A stretch of DNA of 64,000 nt, taken from the NCBI RefSeq assembly GCF_010974825.1, contig NZ_JAAILA010000013.1, forward strand, positions 62,001-126,000. The letters are read 5' to 3'. The stretch's first letter is position 1. Each line of letters opens with the position of its first letter. Of this stretch, positions 25,645-33,612 are shown in pieces. This DNA is from Aeromonas rivipollensis (GTDB lineage: Bacteria; Pseudomonadota; Gammaproteobacteria; Enterobacterales; Aeromonadaceae). Position numbers and translations under genes: made by a program. The notes under the pieces were generated by a model. It saw only the letters and a program-made list of their open reading frames with translations. It did not search any database and was not told the DNA's origin.

Positions 25645-27246
25645 ATGAGAATGCTCACACCACTGCTGCTCGGCCTCCTGGTACTGGTCACCGGCTGTCA
25701 GAAACAAGACGATGCCTCCAGGACCGGGCTCATCTATTGTGCCGACGGGGCGCCCAGATCCTTCAACCCGCAGCTTGCCAATTCAGAGGCGACCCTGGAT
25801 GCCAGCGCCCGCCCGCTCTACGATCGCCTGCTCGAGGTCAATGCCAATACCCTCAGCATCGAGGGGGGCCTGGCCACCCACTGGCGCAGCAGCGAGGACG
25901 GCCTCTCCTATACCCTGACCCTGCGCAAGGGCGTGACCTTCCATCGCACCCCCTGGTTCAATCCGACGCGCCGCTTCAACGCCGACGACGTGCTCTTCAC
26001 CTATCATCGCCTGCTGGACGAGCACCACCCCTTCCACAGCATCTCGGGTGGCGAGTACCCCTATTTTCACAGCCTGGGGCTGAGCAGCCTCATCAAGCGG
26101 GTCTACAAGAAGGGCCCCCATGAGGTGGTGTTCGAGCTGAACCGGCCGGATGCCTCCTTCCTCGCGACCCTGGCCAGCGACTACGCCATAGTGCTCTCGG
26201 CCGAATATGGCGAACAGATGGACAAGGCAGGCACCCCCGAGCTGCTCGACAGCCGCCCCATAGGGACGGGCCCCTTCAGCTTCAAGGAGTACCGTCACAA
26301 CGAGTTCGTGCGCTACCTGCGCCACCCCGGCTACTGGGGCGGCGAGGCGAAGATTGAGCAGCTCATCTACGACATCACCCCCAAGTCGTCCAAGCGGCTC
26401 GCCAAGCTGCTGACCGGCGAGTGCGACGTGATGAGCACCCCCTCCGCCAGCCAACTGTCGGTGATAGACAAGGACTCCCACCTCAATCTGTCGGTGCAGT
26501 CGGGCATGAACGTCGCCTTCCTCGCCCTCAATACCCGCAAGGCCCCCTTCAACAAGGTGCAGGTGCGCCAGGCGCTGGCCAGTGCCATCAACGTGCAAAA
26601 CCTGTTGCAGGCGGTCTATTTCGAGACAGGTCAGCCTGCCGCCAGCCTGCTGCCGCCGCTCTCCTGGGGCTACAACCCCTCCCTGACCCAGCGCAAGCCC
26701 GATCTGAAGCTCGCCCGTCAGTTGCTCAGGGATGCCGGCTACCCGCAAGGGTTCGAGATGCAGGTGCTGGTGCAGCCCGGCGCCCGCCCCTACAACCCGG
26801 ACGGTCTCAAGACGGCCCAGCTGATGCGCAGCGATCTCGCCAAGATAGGGGTGAAGCTCAAGATAGTGCAGCAGGCCTGGCCGGTCATCGAGACCCGGCT
26901 CGCCCACGGGCAATATGACAGCCTGCTCTCCGGCTGGATCGCCGATAACGCGGATCCGGACAACTTCTTCCGCCAGCTGCTGAGCTGCGCCGCCGTCGAG
27001 CGGGGCAACAACTACAGCCGCTGGTGCAGCCCCGCCTTCGATCAGCTGCTGGACGACGCTGTGACCACACCGCAACTCGCCTTCCGCCTGCGCAACTATT
27101 ACTATGCCCAGTCGCTGCTCAACGAACAGCTGCCGCTCATCCCGCTGGCCCATGCCCTGCGCACCCAGGTGAGCCGCAGTGACATCCAGGGACTGACCCT
27201 GATGCCCTTTGGCGGCACCACCTTCAACCAGGCCTATCGGGAGTGA
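25645..27246 (+). CDS. sapA: Peptide-binding lipoprotein SapA
   Basis: A 533-residue extracytoplasmic solute-binding protein of the DppA/OppA class. The signal peptide ends in the lipobox VTGC (Cys18), so it is probably a lipoprotein. Family segments include ADGAPRSFNPQLA near the N-terminus and TGPFSFKEYRHNEFVRYLRHPGYWG around residue 210. SapA delivers peptides, including cationic antimicrobial peptides in several pathogens, to SapBCDF. First gene of sapABCDF, after a 164-base spacer from pspF. Confidence 0.93.
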   Translation: MRMLTPLLLGLLVLVTGCQKQDDASRTGLIYCADGAPRSFNPQLANSEATLDASARPLYDRLLEVNANTLSIEGGLATHWRSSEDGLSYTLTLRKGVTFHRTPWFNPTRRFNADDVLFTYHRLLDEHHPFHSISGGEYPYFHSLGLSSLIKRVYKKGPHEVVFELNRPDASFLATLASDYAIVLSAEYGEQMDKAGTPELLDSRPIGTGPFSFKEYRHNEFVRYLRHPGYWGGEAKIEQLIYDITPKSSKRLAKLLTGECDVMSTPSASQLSVIDKDSHLNLSVQSGMNVAFLALNTRKAPFNKVQVRQALASAINVQNLLQAVYFETGQPAASLLPPLSWGYNPSLTQRKPDLKLARQLLRDAGYPQGFEMQVLVQPGARPYNPDGLKTAQLMRSDLAKIGVKLKIVQQAWPVIETRLAHGQYDSLLSGWIADNADPDNFFRQLLSCAAVERGNNYSRWCSPAFDQLLDDAVTTPQLAFRLRNYYYAQSLLNEQLPLIPLAHALRTQVSRSDIQGLTLMPFGGTTFNQAYRE

Positions 27247-27248
27247 AC

Positions 27249-27320
27249 ATGGCGGGCATCCATCCCATCGGTGGCATCTGGCCTCCCTTCCCATCGACGC
27301 ACCCCTGCGCGGAGGCATAA
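27249..27320 (+). CDS. Short ORF between sapA and sapB
   Basis: A 23-codon ORF (MAGIHPIGGIWPPF...) starts two bases after the sapA stop and stops two bases before sapB. HPIGGI faintly recalls MPFGGT near the SapA C-terminus. It is listed because the same position is filled by clearer duplicate-derived ORFs at the other sap junctions; taken alone it could be chance. Confidence 0.2.
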   Translation: MAGIHPIGGIWPPFPSTHPCAEA

Positions 27321-27322
27321 GC

Positions 27323-28282
27323 ATGTTTTTTTATATTCTGCGTCGCATCACATTGCTGGTGATCACCCTGCTGGTGCTGACCATGGGGGCCTACCTGCTG
27401 GAGTTTCGCCTCATCGGCCAGGTGCTGGACTTCTGGCACGGCTACCCGGACTTCCTGCAGCGCATCGCCGCCGGCGATTTCGGCCTCTCCAGCGTCTCCG
27501 GCCTGCCGGTGCTGGACGAGATCCGTCACTACTTCCCGGCGACCCTGACCCTCTGTCTCGCGGCCTTTGCCATCTCGCTGCTGGTGGGGATCCCGCTCGG
27601 GACCCTGGCGGCCCTCTACCAGGGGCGCGGCCTGGATCTCTCCATCATGGCCGCCGGCCTCATCGGCTACGCCGTGCCCGTCTTCTGGCTGGCGCTGCTG
27701 ATGGTGATGTTCTTCTCCCTGGATCTCGGCTGGCTACCCTCTTCGGGCCAGATCAGCCTGCTCTACGACGTTCCCTCCATCACGGGGATCGCCATCGTCG
27801 ACGTGCTGATGAGCCAGGAGCCCTGGCGCGAGGCGGCACTCCATGACGCCCTGCGCCACCTGGTGCTGCCGTCCCTGGTGCTGGCCGTGGTGCCCACCAC
27901 CGAGGTGATCCGCCACGTGCGCAGCTCCCTCATCGACGTGATGAAGCAGAACTACATCAAGGCCGCCGCCAGCCGTGGTCTCTCCCGCCGCCAGATCGTC
28001 TGGCGCCACGGCCTCAAGAATGCCCTGCCCCCCGTGCTGCCCCTGCTCGGCCTGCAACTCGGCAGCGTGCTCACCTCCGCCATGATCACCGAGGTGGTGT
28101 TCGACTGGCCCGGGATCGGCCGCTGGCTGGTGAGCAGCATAGCGCTGCAGGACTATGCCGCCATCCGCGGCGCCTTCCTGGTGGTGGCCAGCTTCGTCAT
28201 CTTCATCAGCGTCAGCACCGAGTTGCTGACCACCATAATGTATCCGGCACGGCGCAAAGAACTCTATGCAAAACAAGACTGA
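27323..28282 (+). CDS. sapB: Peptide ABC transporter permease SapB
   Basis: A 319-residue inner-membrane permease from ATG 27323 (GGAGG seven bases upstream). It has about six spans of the DppB type. The EAA loop that contacts the ATPases is visible as AAASRGLSRRQIVWRHGLKNALPPVLPLLG-like sequence near residue 215 (AAASRGLSRRQ, then HGLKNALPPVLP). It pairs with SapC. Its last codons are duplicated downstream at 28344-28387. Confidence 0.95.
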   Translation: MFFYILRRITLLVITLLVLTMGAYLLEFRLIGQVLDFWHGYPDFLQRIAAGDFGLSSVSGLPVLDEIRHYFPATLTLCLAAFAISLLVGIPLGTLAALYQGRGLDLSIMAAGLIGYAVPVFWLALLMVMFFSLDLGWLPSSGQISLLYDVPSITGIAIVDVLMSQEPWREAALHDALRHLVLPSLVLAVVPTTEVIRHVRSSLIDVMKQNYIKAAASRGLSRRQIVWRHGLKNALPPVLPLLGLQLGSVLTSAMITEVVFDWPGIGRWLVSSIALQDYAAIRGAFLVVASFVIFISVSTELLTTIMYPARRKELYAKQD

Positions 28283-28387
28283 GTACGCCCACAGCGGCAC
28301 ACACGCCAGCATGTCGGCCTCGCGCTGCTCACCGCCTTCATGCTGTATCCGGCACGACGCAAAGAACACCATGCAACACAAGACTGA
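28239..28387 (+). repeat. Duplicate of the sapB 3' end in the sapB-sapC spacer
   Basis: Bases 28239-28282 (end of sapB) and 28344-28387 match at 40 of 44 positions, offset 105 bases. The copy is in frame with sapB, with no stop between after the sapB TGA. It encodes LLTAFMLYPARRKEHHATQD against LLTTIMYPARRKELYAKQD, followed by its own TGA. Confidence 0.95.
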
Positions 28388-28430
28388 CCCCGCTCATGGC
28401 CAGGGCTGGAGCCTGCATCATGCACGATAA
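28266..28430 (+). CDS. Small ORF overlapping sapB end, spanning the sapB-sapC spacer
   Basis: A 54-codon ORF starting inside the last sapB codons and ending 11 bases past the sapC start. It begins MQNKTEYAHSG and later contains a second, related stretch, MQHKTDPAHGQG, produced by the duplication. SapC itself begins MHDKSN, so the spacer may carry repeated versions of an ancestral sapC start. No family is known. Confidence 0.35.
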   Translation: MQNKTEYAHSGTHASMSASRCSPPSCCIRHDAKNTMQHKTDPAHGQGWSLHHAR

Positions 28431-29313
28431 ATCGAACATCTATCCGGAGCTCAAGATCCTCTCCCCCCTGGAGCAGACCTGGGCCTCCTACCGCCGCAAT
28501 CCGCTGGCCATGGGCGGCCTCTGGTGCTTCGGCCTGCTGCTGCTCATCACCCTGGTGGGCCCCCTGGTGGTGCCCTACGGCATCGATGATCAGCACAGCG
28601 GCCGCCTGCTGCTGGCCCCCTCCTGGGCCAGCACAGGGAACATCGACTACTTCCTCGGCACAGACGATCTGGGCCGCGACATCCTCTCCCGCCTCGTGGT
28701 GGGGGCCCGCCTCACCTTCGGCAACGCCTTGCTGGTGGTGGTGATAGCGCTCCTCGTCGGCTCCGCCATCGGCATCCTCGGCGGCATGAGCAAGGGGGTG
28801 AAGTCGAGCGTGCTCCATCACCTGCTCGATACCCTGCTCTCCATCCCCTCCCTGCTGCTGGCCATCATAGTGGTCGCCATCCTGGGGCCAGGGCTGTTCA
28901 ACACCCTGATCGCCATCACGCTGGCGCTGATCCCCCCCTTCATCCGGGCGACCTACAACGCCGTCCACGCCGAGATGCAGAAGGAGTACATCATCGCGAG
29001 CCGCCTCGACGGTTCGCCCCCCTTGCGGATCATGCGCCTCGCCATACTGCCGAACATAGTGGAAACCCTGGTGACTCAGACTACCCGGACCCTCTCTGCC
29101 GCCATCCTGGATATCTCGGCGGTGGGCTTTCTCGGCCTCGGTGCCCAGTCACCCCAGCCGGAGTGGGGCGCCATGCTGGCGGATTCGAGCGATCTCATCT
29201 ATCTGGCCCCCTGGACAGTGACCCTGCCGGGCATGGCCATTTTGTTCAGCGTGCTGGTGACTAACCTGGTAGGCGAAGGGATCCGCGAAGCGCTCAAAGA
29301 GGGGAACGATTGA
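28420..29313 (+). CDS. sapC: Peptide ABC transporter permease SapC
   Basis: A 297-residue DppC-type permease. ATG 28420 has GGAG eight bases upstream; a longer start at 28396 has none. The domain order is the usual cytoplasmic N-terminus, first span, LGTDDLGRDILSRLVVGAR signature, and an EAA loop (IIASRLDGSPPLRIMRLAILP). It forms the channel with SapB. Its stop overlaps the start of a short ORF (TGATG). Confidence 0.95.
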   Translation: MHDKSNIYPELKILSPLEQTWASYRRNPLAMGGLWCFGLLLLITLVGPLVVPYGIDDQHSGRLLLAPSWASTGNIDYFLGTDDLGRDILSRLVVGARLTFGNALLVVVIALLVGSAIGILGGMSKGVKSSVLHHLLDTLLSIPSLLLAIIVVAILGPGLFNTLIAITLALIPPFIRATYNAVHAEMQKEYIIASRLDGSPPLRIMRLAILPNIVETLVTQTTRTLSAAILDISAVGFLGLGAQSPQPEWGAMLADSSDLIYLAPWTVTLPGMAILFSVLVTNLVGEGIREALKEGND

Positions 29314-29396
29314 TGATACTGCGGCTCTATACCATCAAGGACGGCATGGCCCAGATGCAGCACGCCCAGCCACACCCTCATGAGGAGCGCCACTGA
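29313..29396 (+). CDS. Small coupled ORF between sapC and sapD
   Basis: A 27-codon ORF ([11 protein letters not shown]...HPHEERH). Its ATG overlaps the sapC stop as TGATG and its own stop overlaps the sapD start as TGATG. Sequence around the two TGATG junctions matches at 13 of 19 bases, which hints at a decayed junction duplication. It would hand ribosomes from sapC to sapD. Confidence 0.35.
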   Translation: MILRLYTIKDGMAQMQHAQPHPHEERH

Positions 29397-30394
29397 TGCC
29401 CTTGCTCGACATACGCAACCTGACCATAGAAATCGACACCCCCCAGGGCAAGGTCAAGGCGGTGGACAGGGTCAGCCTGACCCTGAACGAGGGGGAGATC
29501 CGCGGCCTGGTAGGAGAATCGGGCTCGGGCAAGAGCCTGGTGGCCAAGGTGATCGTCGGTATCCAGAAGGACAACTGGACGGTGCGCGCCGACCGGATGC
29601 GCTTCAACGACATGGACTTGCTGACCATGGCCCCCAAGGAGCGACGCCGCATCATGGGCCGGGAGATCGCCATGATCTTCCAGGATCCCATCAGCTGCCT
29701 CGACCCCTCCGAGGAGATAGGCACCCAGCTGGAAGAGGCCATCCCCACCAGCGCCTTCGCCGGCAAGTTCTGGCAGCGCTTCCAGTGGCGCAAGAAGCGG
29801 GCCATCGCCCTGCTGCACAGAGTCGGGGTCAAGGATCACCGCAAGGTGATGCGGGCCTATCCCCACGAGCTGTCGGATGGCATGTGCCAGAAGGTGATGA
29901 TCGCCATGGCCATCGCCAACCAGCCGCGGCTGCTGGTGGCGGACGAGCCCACCAGTGCCATGGAGTCCACCACCCACTCCCAGATCCTGCGGCTGCTGGA
30001 CAAGATGAACAAGCTGGGCAACACCACCATCCTCATCATCAGCAACGACATCGCCGCCATCGCCAACCTGACCGACACCATCAACATCATGTACTGCGGC
30101 CAGATGGTGGAAGTGGGCACCCGGGATCAGATCCTCGAATCCCCCCGCCACCCCTATACGGACGCCCTGCTCAAGTCCATTCCCGACTTTGACAAGCTGG
30201 TGCGCCACAAGTCCCGGCTCGAGACCCTGCCCGGGGTGATCCCCCCCCTGCAGCACCTGCCCATCGGCTGCCGCCTCGGCCCCCGCTGCCCCTACGCCCA
30301 GAAGCAGTGCGTGCAGACCCCGCTGATGAGCAAGGTCAAGGGACATCAATTTAGTTGCCACTTCCCCTTGAACATGGAAGAGCCGAAGAAATGA
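29396..30394 (+). CDS. sapD: Peptide ABC transporter ATPase SapD
   Basis: A 332-residue oligopeptide-type ATPase. Walker A is GESGSGKSL (about 40-48), Q-loop MIFQDP and Walker B LLVADEPT. The signature loop is atypical (LSDGMCQKV instead of LSGGQ), as in E. coli SapD. The C-terminal oligopeptide-transporter extension has [15 protein letters not shown] with Cys residues and ends [11 protein letters not shown]. In E. coli SapD also supports Trk potassium uptake. Its 3' end is duplicated in the spacer before sapF. Confidence 0.95.
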   Translation: MPLLDIRNLTIEIDTPQGKVKAVDRVSLTLNEGEIRGLVGESGSGKSLVAKVIVGIQKDNWTVRADRMRFNDMDLLTMAPKERRRIMGREIAMIFQDPISCLDPSEEIGTQLEEAIPTSAFAGKFWQRFQWRKKRAIALLHRVGVKDHRKVMRAYPHELSDGMCQKVMIAMAIANQPRLLVADEPTSAMESTTHSQILRLLDKMNKLGNTTILIISNDIAAIANLTDTINIMYCGQMVEVGTRDQILESPRHPYTDALLKSIPDFDKLVRHKSRLETLPGVIPPLQHLPIGCRLGPRCPYAQKQCVQTPLMSKVKGHQFSCHFPLNMEEPKK

Positions 30395-30493
30395 ACCCGA
30401 GTCATCACCACTCCATGTCACATCGGCAAGGCCAAGGGAGATCCATTTCCCAGCTACCACTGCCCGCTGAACATGGAAGAATCGAAGAAATGA
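30332..30493 (+). repeat. Duplicate of the sapD 3' end in the sapD-sapF spacer
   Basis: Bases 30332-30394 and 30428-30493 align with 53 of 63 matches and one 3-base insertion (stop-to-stop offset 99). The copy is in the sapD frame with no intervening stop after the sapD TGA. It ends [12 protein letters not shown] then TGA, against [12 protein letters not shown] in SapD. Confidence 0.95.
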
Positions 30494-30534
30494 GCCTGAC
30501 CGTGAATACCGCCATAAAGGAGCCCAGCCTGTGA
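30391..30534 (+). CDS. Small coupled ORF between sapD and sapF
   Basis: A 47-codon ORF ([13 protein letters not shown]...IKEPSL). The start overlaps the sapD stop (ATGA), and the stop TGA overlaps the sapF GTG start (GTGA). It runs across the duplicated sapD tail in a shifted frame. No family is recognised. The likely role is coupling rather than a product. Confidence 0.35.
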   Translation: MNPSHHHSMSHRQGQGRSISQLPLPAEHGRIEEMSLTVNTAIKEPSL

Positions 30535-31316
30535 TCGAACCCGCCCTGTTGCAGGTCAGGGGCCTGTGCAAGACCTATCAGAATCGCACCGGCCTGTTCC
30601 GGCGCCAGGCGGTGGAGGCCATCAAGCCCCTGTCGTTTGATCTCGGAGTGGGCCAGACCCTGGCCATCGTCGGCGAGGCGGGCTCTGGCAAGAGCACCCT
30701 GGCGCGGATCCTGGCCGGCATGATAGAGCCGAGCGGCGGCGAGATCGCCATCGAGGGGCAGCCCCTGGTCCACGGTGACTATCAGACCCGCTGCAAGCTG
30801 CTGCGGATGATCTTCCAGGACCCCAATACCTCGCTCAACCGCAAGATCCGGGTCGGCCAGATCCTGGAGACGCCGCTGCGCCTCAACACGGCCCTGAGCG
30901 AGGAGGAGCGCCGGGAGAAGGTGGTCCAGACCCTGCGCATGGTGGGCATGCTGGCGGATCACGCACTCTTCTACCCCCAGATGCTCTCCGCCGGTCAGCA
31001 GCAGCGGGTGGGGCTGGCGCGGGCGCTCATCCTCAATCCCAAGATAGTGGTGGCCGACGAGGCGCTCTCGACCCTGGACATCTCGGTGCGCTCCCAGATC
31101 ATCAACCTGCTGCTGGAGATGCAGGAGACCACGGGGCTGAGCTATGTGCTGGTGGCCAACGATCTGGGCATCGTCAGCCACATCAGCGACGAGGTGCTGG
31201 TGATGCACGAGGGCCGGGTGGTGGAGCGCGGCAAGACCCTCAAGGTGTTTGCCGATCCCCAGCACGACGTGACCCGCCGCCTCATCCAGAACTACAACAA
31301 CGAATATCGCCGCTGA
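30531..31316 (+). CDS. sapF: Peptide ABC transporter ATPase SapF
   Basis: A 261-residue ATPase from GTG 30531 (AGGAG eight bases upstream). Walker A GEAGSGKSTL, signature LSAGQQQRVGLARAL, Walker B IVVADEALS and H-loop region VLVANDLGIVSHIS are visible. It pairs with SapD to energise SapBC. The C-terminus is slightly shorter than in E. coli. Last gene of sapABCDF. Confidence 0.95.
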   Translation: MIEPALLQVRGLCKTYQNRTGLFRRQAVEAIKPLSFDLGVGQTLAIVGEAGSGKSTLARILAGMIEPSGGEIAIEGQPLVHGDYQTRCKLLRMIFQDPNTSLNRKIRVGQILETPLRLNTALSEEERREKVVQTLRMVGMLADHALFYPQMLSAGQQQRVGLARALILNPKIVVADEALSTLDISVRSQIINLLLEMQETTGLSYVLVANDLGIVSHISDEVLVMHEGRVVERGKTLKVFADPQHDVTRRLIQNYNNEYRR

Positions 31317-31354
31317 TCCCCAGCCGTTCCCCCTCCGGCCCATGGGCCGGGCAT

Positions 31355-31390
31355 AAAAAAACCCGGCCTGATGTCGCATCAGTCGCCGGG
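31355..31390 (-). terminator. miaE terminator
   Basis: On the minus strand, a stem with CCCGGC, a two-base bulge and CTGATG, pairing with CATCAGGCCGGG, is followed by TTTTTTT, about 70 bases past the miaE stop. A second palindrome, CCGGCCCATGGGCCGG (31336-31351), on the sapF side has no T-tract. Confidence 0.85.
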
Positions 31391-31461
31391 GGATTGCGCT
31401 CAAAAAAGTGATTGCGTCGCTCGTAGTAGGAACACCGAGATAGTAGGCAGCCCCTCTGGGG

Positions 31462-32220
31462 TCAACAACTGTCAGATCTGACAGGCAGGCCGCTATGGAA
31501 CCTGAATTGCGGATCCGGCGAGCAGATAAGCTCGGCTTCAATCCGGCCAAAATAGGCGACCCGCTCGCTGATATCCTCCCCGGCGTACTGCTCGGCCAGT
31601 GCCAGATAATCCTGGTAGTGGCGCGCCTCCGATCGCAGCAGGGAGACATAGAAGCGGCCCAGCTCCTCGTCCAGGTGGGGGGCAATCTTCGCAAAGCGCT
31701 CGCAGGAGCGCGCCTCTATATAGGCGCCGATGATCATCTTGTCCACCACGGCCGCCGGCTCGTAGGTACGCACGTGGGCCAGCAGGCTGCGGGCATAGCG
31801 GGAGGCGGTGACGGGCCCGTAGGGGATGCCGCGGGCCTGCATTATCTCCAGCACCTGCTCGAAGTGATGCAGCTCCTCCTGGATGAGCCGCACCATGGGA
31901 AACAGCAGGGGATTGCGCTCGAGCTCGGCGAACACGCTTCTGTCTGACTCCCCCATGGTGCGTTTGCCGAGGATCTCGGCCTTCTCGGGGATGGCATCCA
32001 GCTCACGATAAAACTCAAGCTTGGGCAGCAGGTGGCGCTTCTCCTTGGGCAGGCAGTAGCGGCGCACCAGGCTGTGGGCGGTCAGGGCGGCCTTGTTCTC
32101 GCAGTTGGCGTGATCGATGAGCAGGGTCGGCAACTGGGCGGGATCCCGCGCCATCTCCACCCACTCATCCGGGGTCTCGCAATGCAGGAACTGACGAACG
32201 GGGGCTAGCAGGTCATCCAT
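31462..32220 (-). CDS. miaE: tRNA-(ms2io6A37) hydroxylase MiaE
   Basis: A 252-residue diiron monooxygenase that hydroxylates the isopentenyl group of ms2i6A37 in tRNAs reading U-initial codons. Carboxylate/His iron ligands sit in EELHHFEQV (about 113-121) and SEARHYQDY (about 195-203), in a four-helix ferritin-like fold. It stands alone between sapF and ascG, with its own terminator. MiaE occurs in Salmonella, Pseudomonas and Aeromonas but not E. coli. Confidence 0.95.
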   Translation of the reverse strand: MDDLLAPVRQFLHCETPDEWVEMARDPAQLPTLLIDHANCENKAALTAHSLVRRYCLPKEKRHLLPKLEFYRELDAIPEKAEILGKRTMGESDRSVFAELERNPLLFPMVRLIQEELHHFEQVLEIMQARGIPYGPVTASRYARSLLAHVRTYEPAAVVDKMIIGAYIEARSCERFAKIAPHLDEELGRFYVSLLRSEARHYQDYLALAEQYAGEDISERVAYFGRIEAELICSPDPQFRFHSGLPVRSDSC

Positions 32221-32348
32221 CTGAACTCTTGTGCTCTCTGGTTAGTCTTGATTGGCATATTTTGATGCGGCTTGATACAGCGGGCGAAGCCCGCGAAGGG
32301 GGCCCATGCTAACGGATCCCGCCCCGCCTGCCCAGCGCAGAGGCGGCC

Positions 32349-33359
32349 TCACTCCAGCAGGCGCTTGAGGGAATCGCGCCGGATCAGCTTGCCGCTGAAA
32401 GAGGGCAGCGTCTCGGGCTCACCCTCCTCCACCATGGTGATCAGCCGGCTGATGGTCTCCTGGATCATCTCGGTCACCGGCATCTTGACGCTGGCCAGCG
32501 AAGGAATGACGTAGGGAGCCAGGGCGATGTCGTCGAACCCCACCACAGAGACCTGCTCCGGCACCGACACGCCGCACTCGTGCAACTGCTTGATGGCACC
32601 GATCGCCATGTCATCGTTGCTGGCGATCAGGGCACTGAAGCTCACCCCGCGCGCCAGCAGGGTCGAGACCCCGGCCGCGCCGCAGGCGGGGGTCCACTTG
32701 CCTTGCGCGATCAATTCGTCGCGCAGCGGGATCTCGTGCCGGACCAAAGCCTGCTTGTAGCCAGCCAGACGCTCGATGCCGGTGGGGGAATCCGCCGAGC
32801 CTGTGATGAAGGCGATGTCGCTGTGCCCCATCTCCACCAATTTATCCACCACGGCCGCGGCGGCCGCCTGCTGATCGGAGTAGACGCAGTGCACCGGGTG
32901 GCGCCGTAACTTGCGGTTGAGCACCATGATGGGCTGGGAGTGCTGCTCGATGATCTCGTCCATCTCCTCGACGCTGAGAAAACGCGGGTAGATGATGACG
33001 CCGTCACAGCGGGAGTCGAGCAGGTACTGGATGGCCTGTCGCTCCTCCTCGGCGCTGTGCTTGCCGTCGGCCAGGATCAGCTGCCGGCCCCGATCTTCGG
33101 TCAACCGCGCCGCGTGGGAGAGCAGCTCGCTGAAATAGACGCCGTGATAGAGGGTATTGGTCACCACCAGGCCCAGAGTCTGGGTGTTTTTGGTGGCCAG
33201 TTGCCTCGCCAGCAGGTTGGGGCGATAGCCGCTCTCCTCTATGGCCTGAAACACCCGATCCCGGGTCTCCTGACTGGTATAGCCATTGCCCGACAGCACC
33301 CGGGAGACAGTCGCCTTCGACACCCCTGCCCGCTTCGCCACCTCCAGCATAGTCGTCAT
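32349..33359 (-). CDS. ascG: LacI-family repressor AscG
   Basis: A 336-residue repressor, the same length as E. coli AscG. An N-terminal helix-turn-helix (TMLEVAKRAGVSKATVSRVL) and hinge are followed by a periplasmic-binding-protein-like sugar domain (TLGLVVTNTLYHGVYFSELL). ATG 33359 has AGGGG six bases upstream; an adjacent ATG at 33362 and a long extension to 33533 are less likely. It should repress the divergent ascFB by binding the palindrome at 33517-33534, until a beta-glucoside phosphate induces it. Confidence 0.93.
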   Translation of the reverse strand: MTTMLEVAKRAGVSKATVSRVLSGNGYTSQETRDRVFQAIEESGYRPNLLARQLATKNTQTLGLVVTNTLYHGVYFSELLSHAARLTEDRGRQLILADGKHSAEEERQAIQYLLDSRCDGVIIYPRFLSVEEMDEIIEQHSQPIMVLNRKLRRHPVHCVYSDQQAAAAAVVDKLVEMGHSDIAFITGSADSPTGIERLAGYKQALVRHEIPLRDELIAQGKWTPACGAAGVSTLLARGVSFSALIASNDDMAIGAIKQLHECGVSVPEQVSVVGFDDIALAPYVIPSLASVKMPVTEMIQETISRLITMVEEGEPETLPSFSGKLIRRDSLKRLLE

Positions 33360-33516
33360 CATCTTCCCCTCTTCTCGACGGGCCGCAGTGTACTGCACGG
33401 GACCCGCTTGTGCTAACGAGAATGGGCACAGGCCCCCCCTTTCAGTGATCCCATTCACGGTTCTGCACAATGGCGGTGCGACCGTCTTGTCTGTGAGCAT
33501 GAAACTGAGCATGCTA

Positions 33517-33534
33517 TGTGGAACCGGTTCCACA
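33517..33534. promoter_or_regulatory. AscG operator
   Basis: TGTGGAACCGGTTCCACA is a perfect 18-base palindrome with the LacI-family centre CCGG. It lies 79 bases before ascF and about 158 bases before ascG. It is probably the main operator of both. Confidence 0.85.
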
Positions 33535-33612
33535 ATGCAGTTTCATTCCCGTTCTTCCCGTCGTCAATGACGGGGTTCGACAGGCCTCATTTGGTAAAAA
33601 GGATACAACTAG

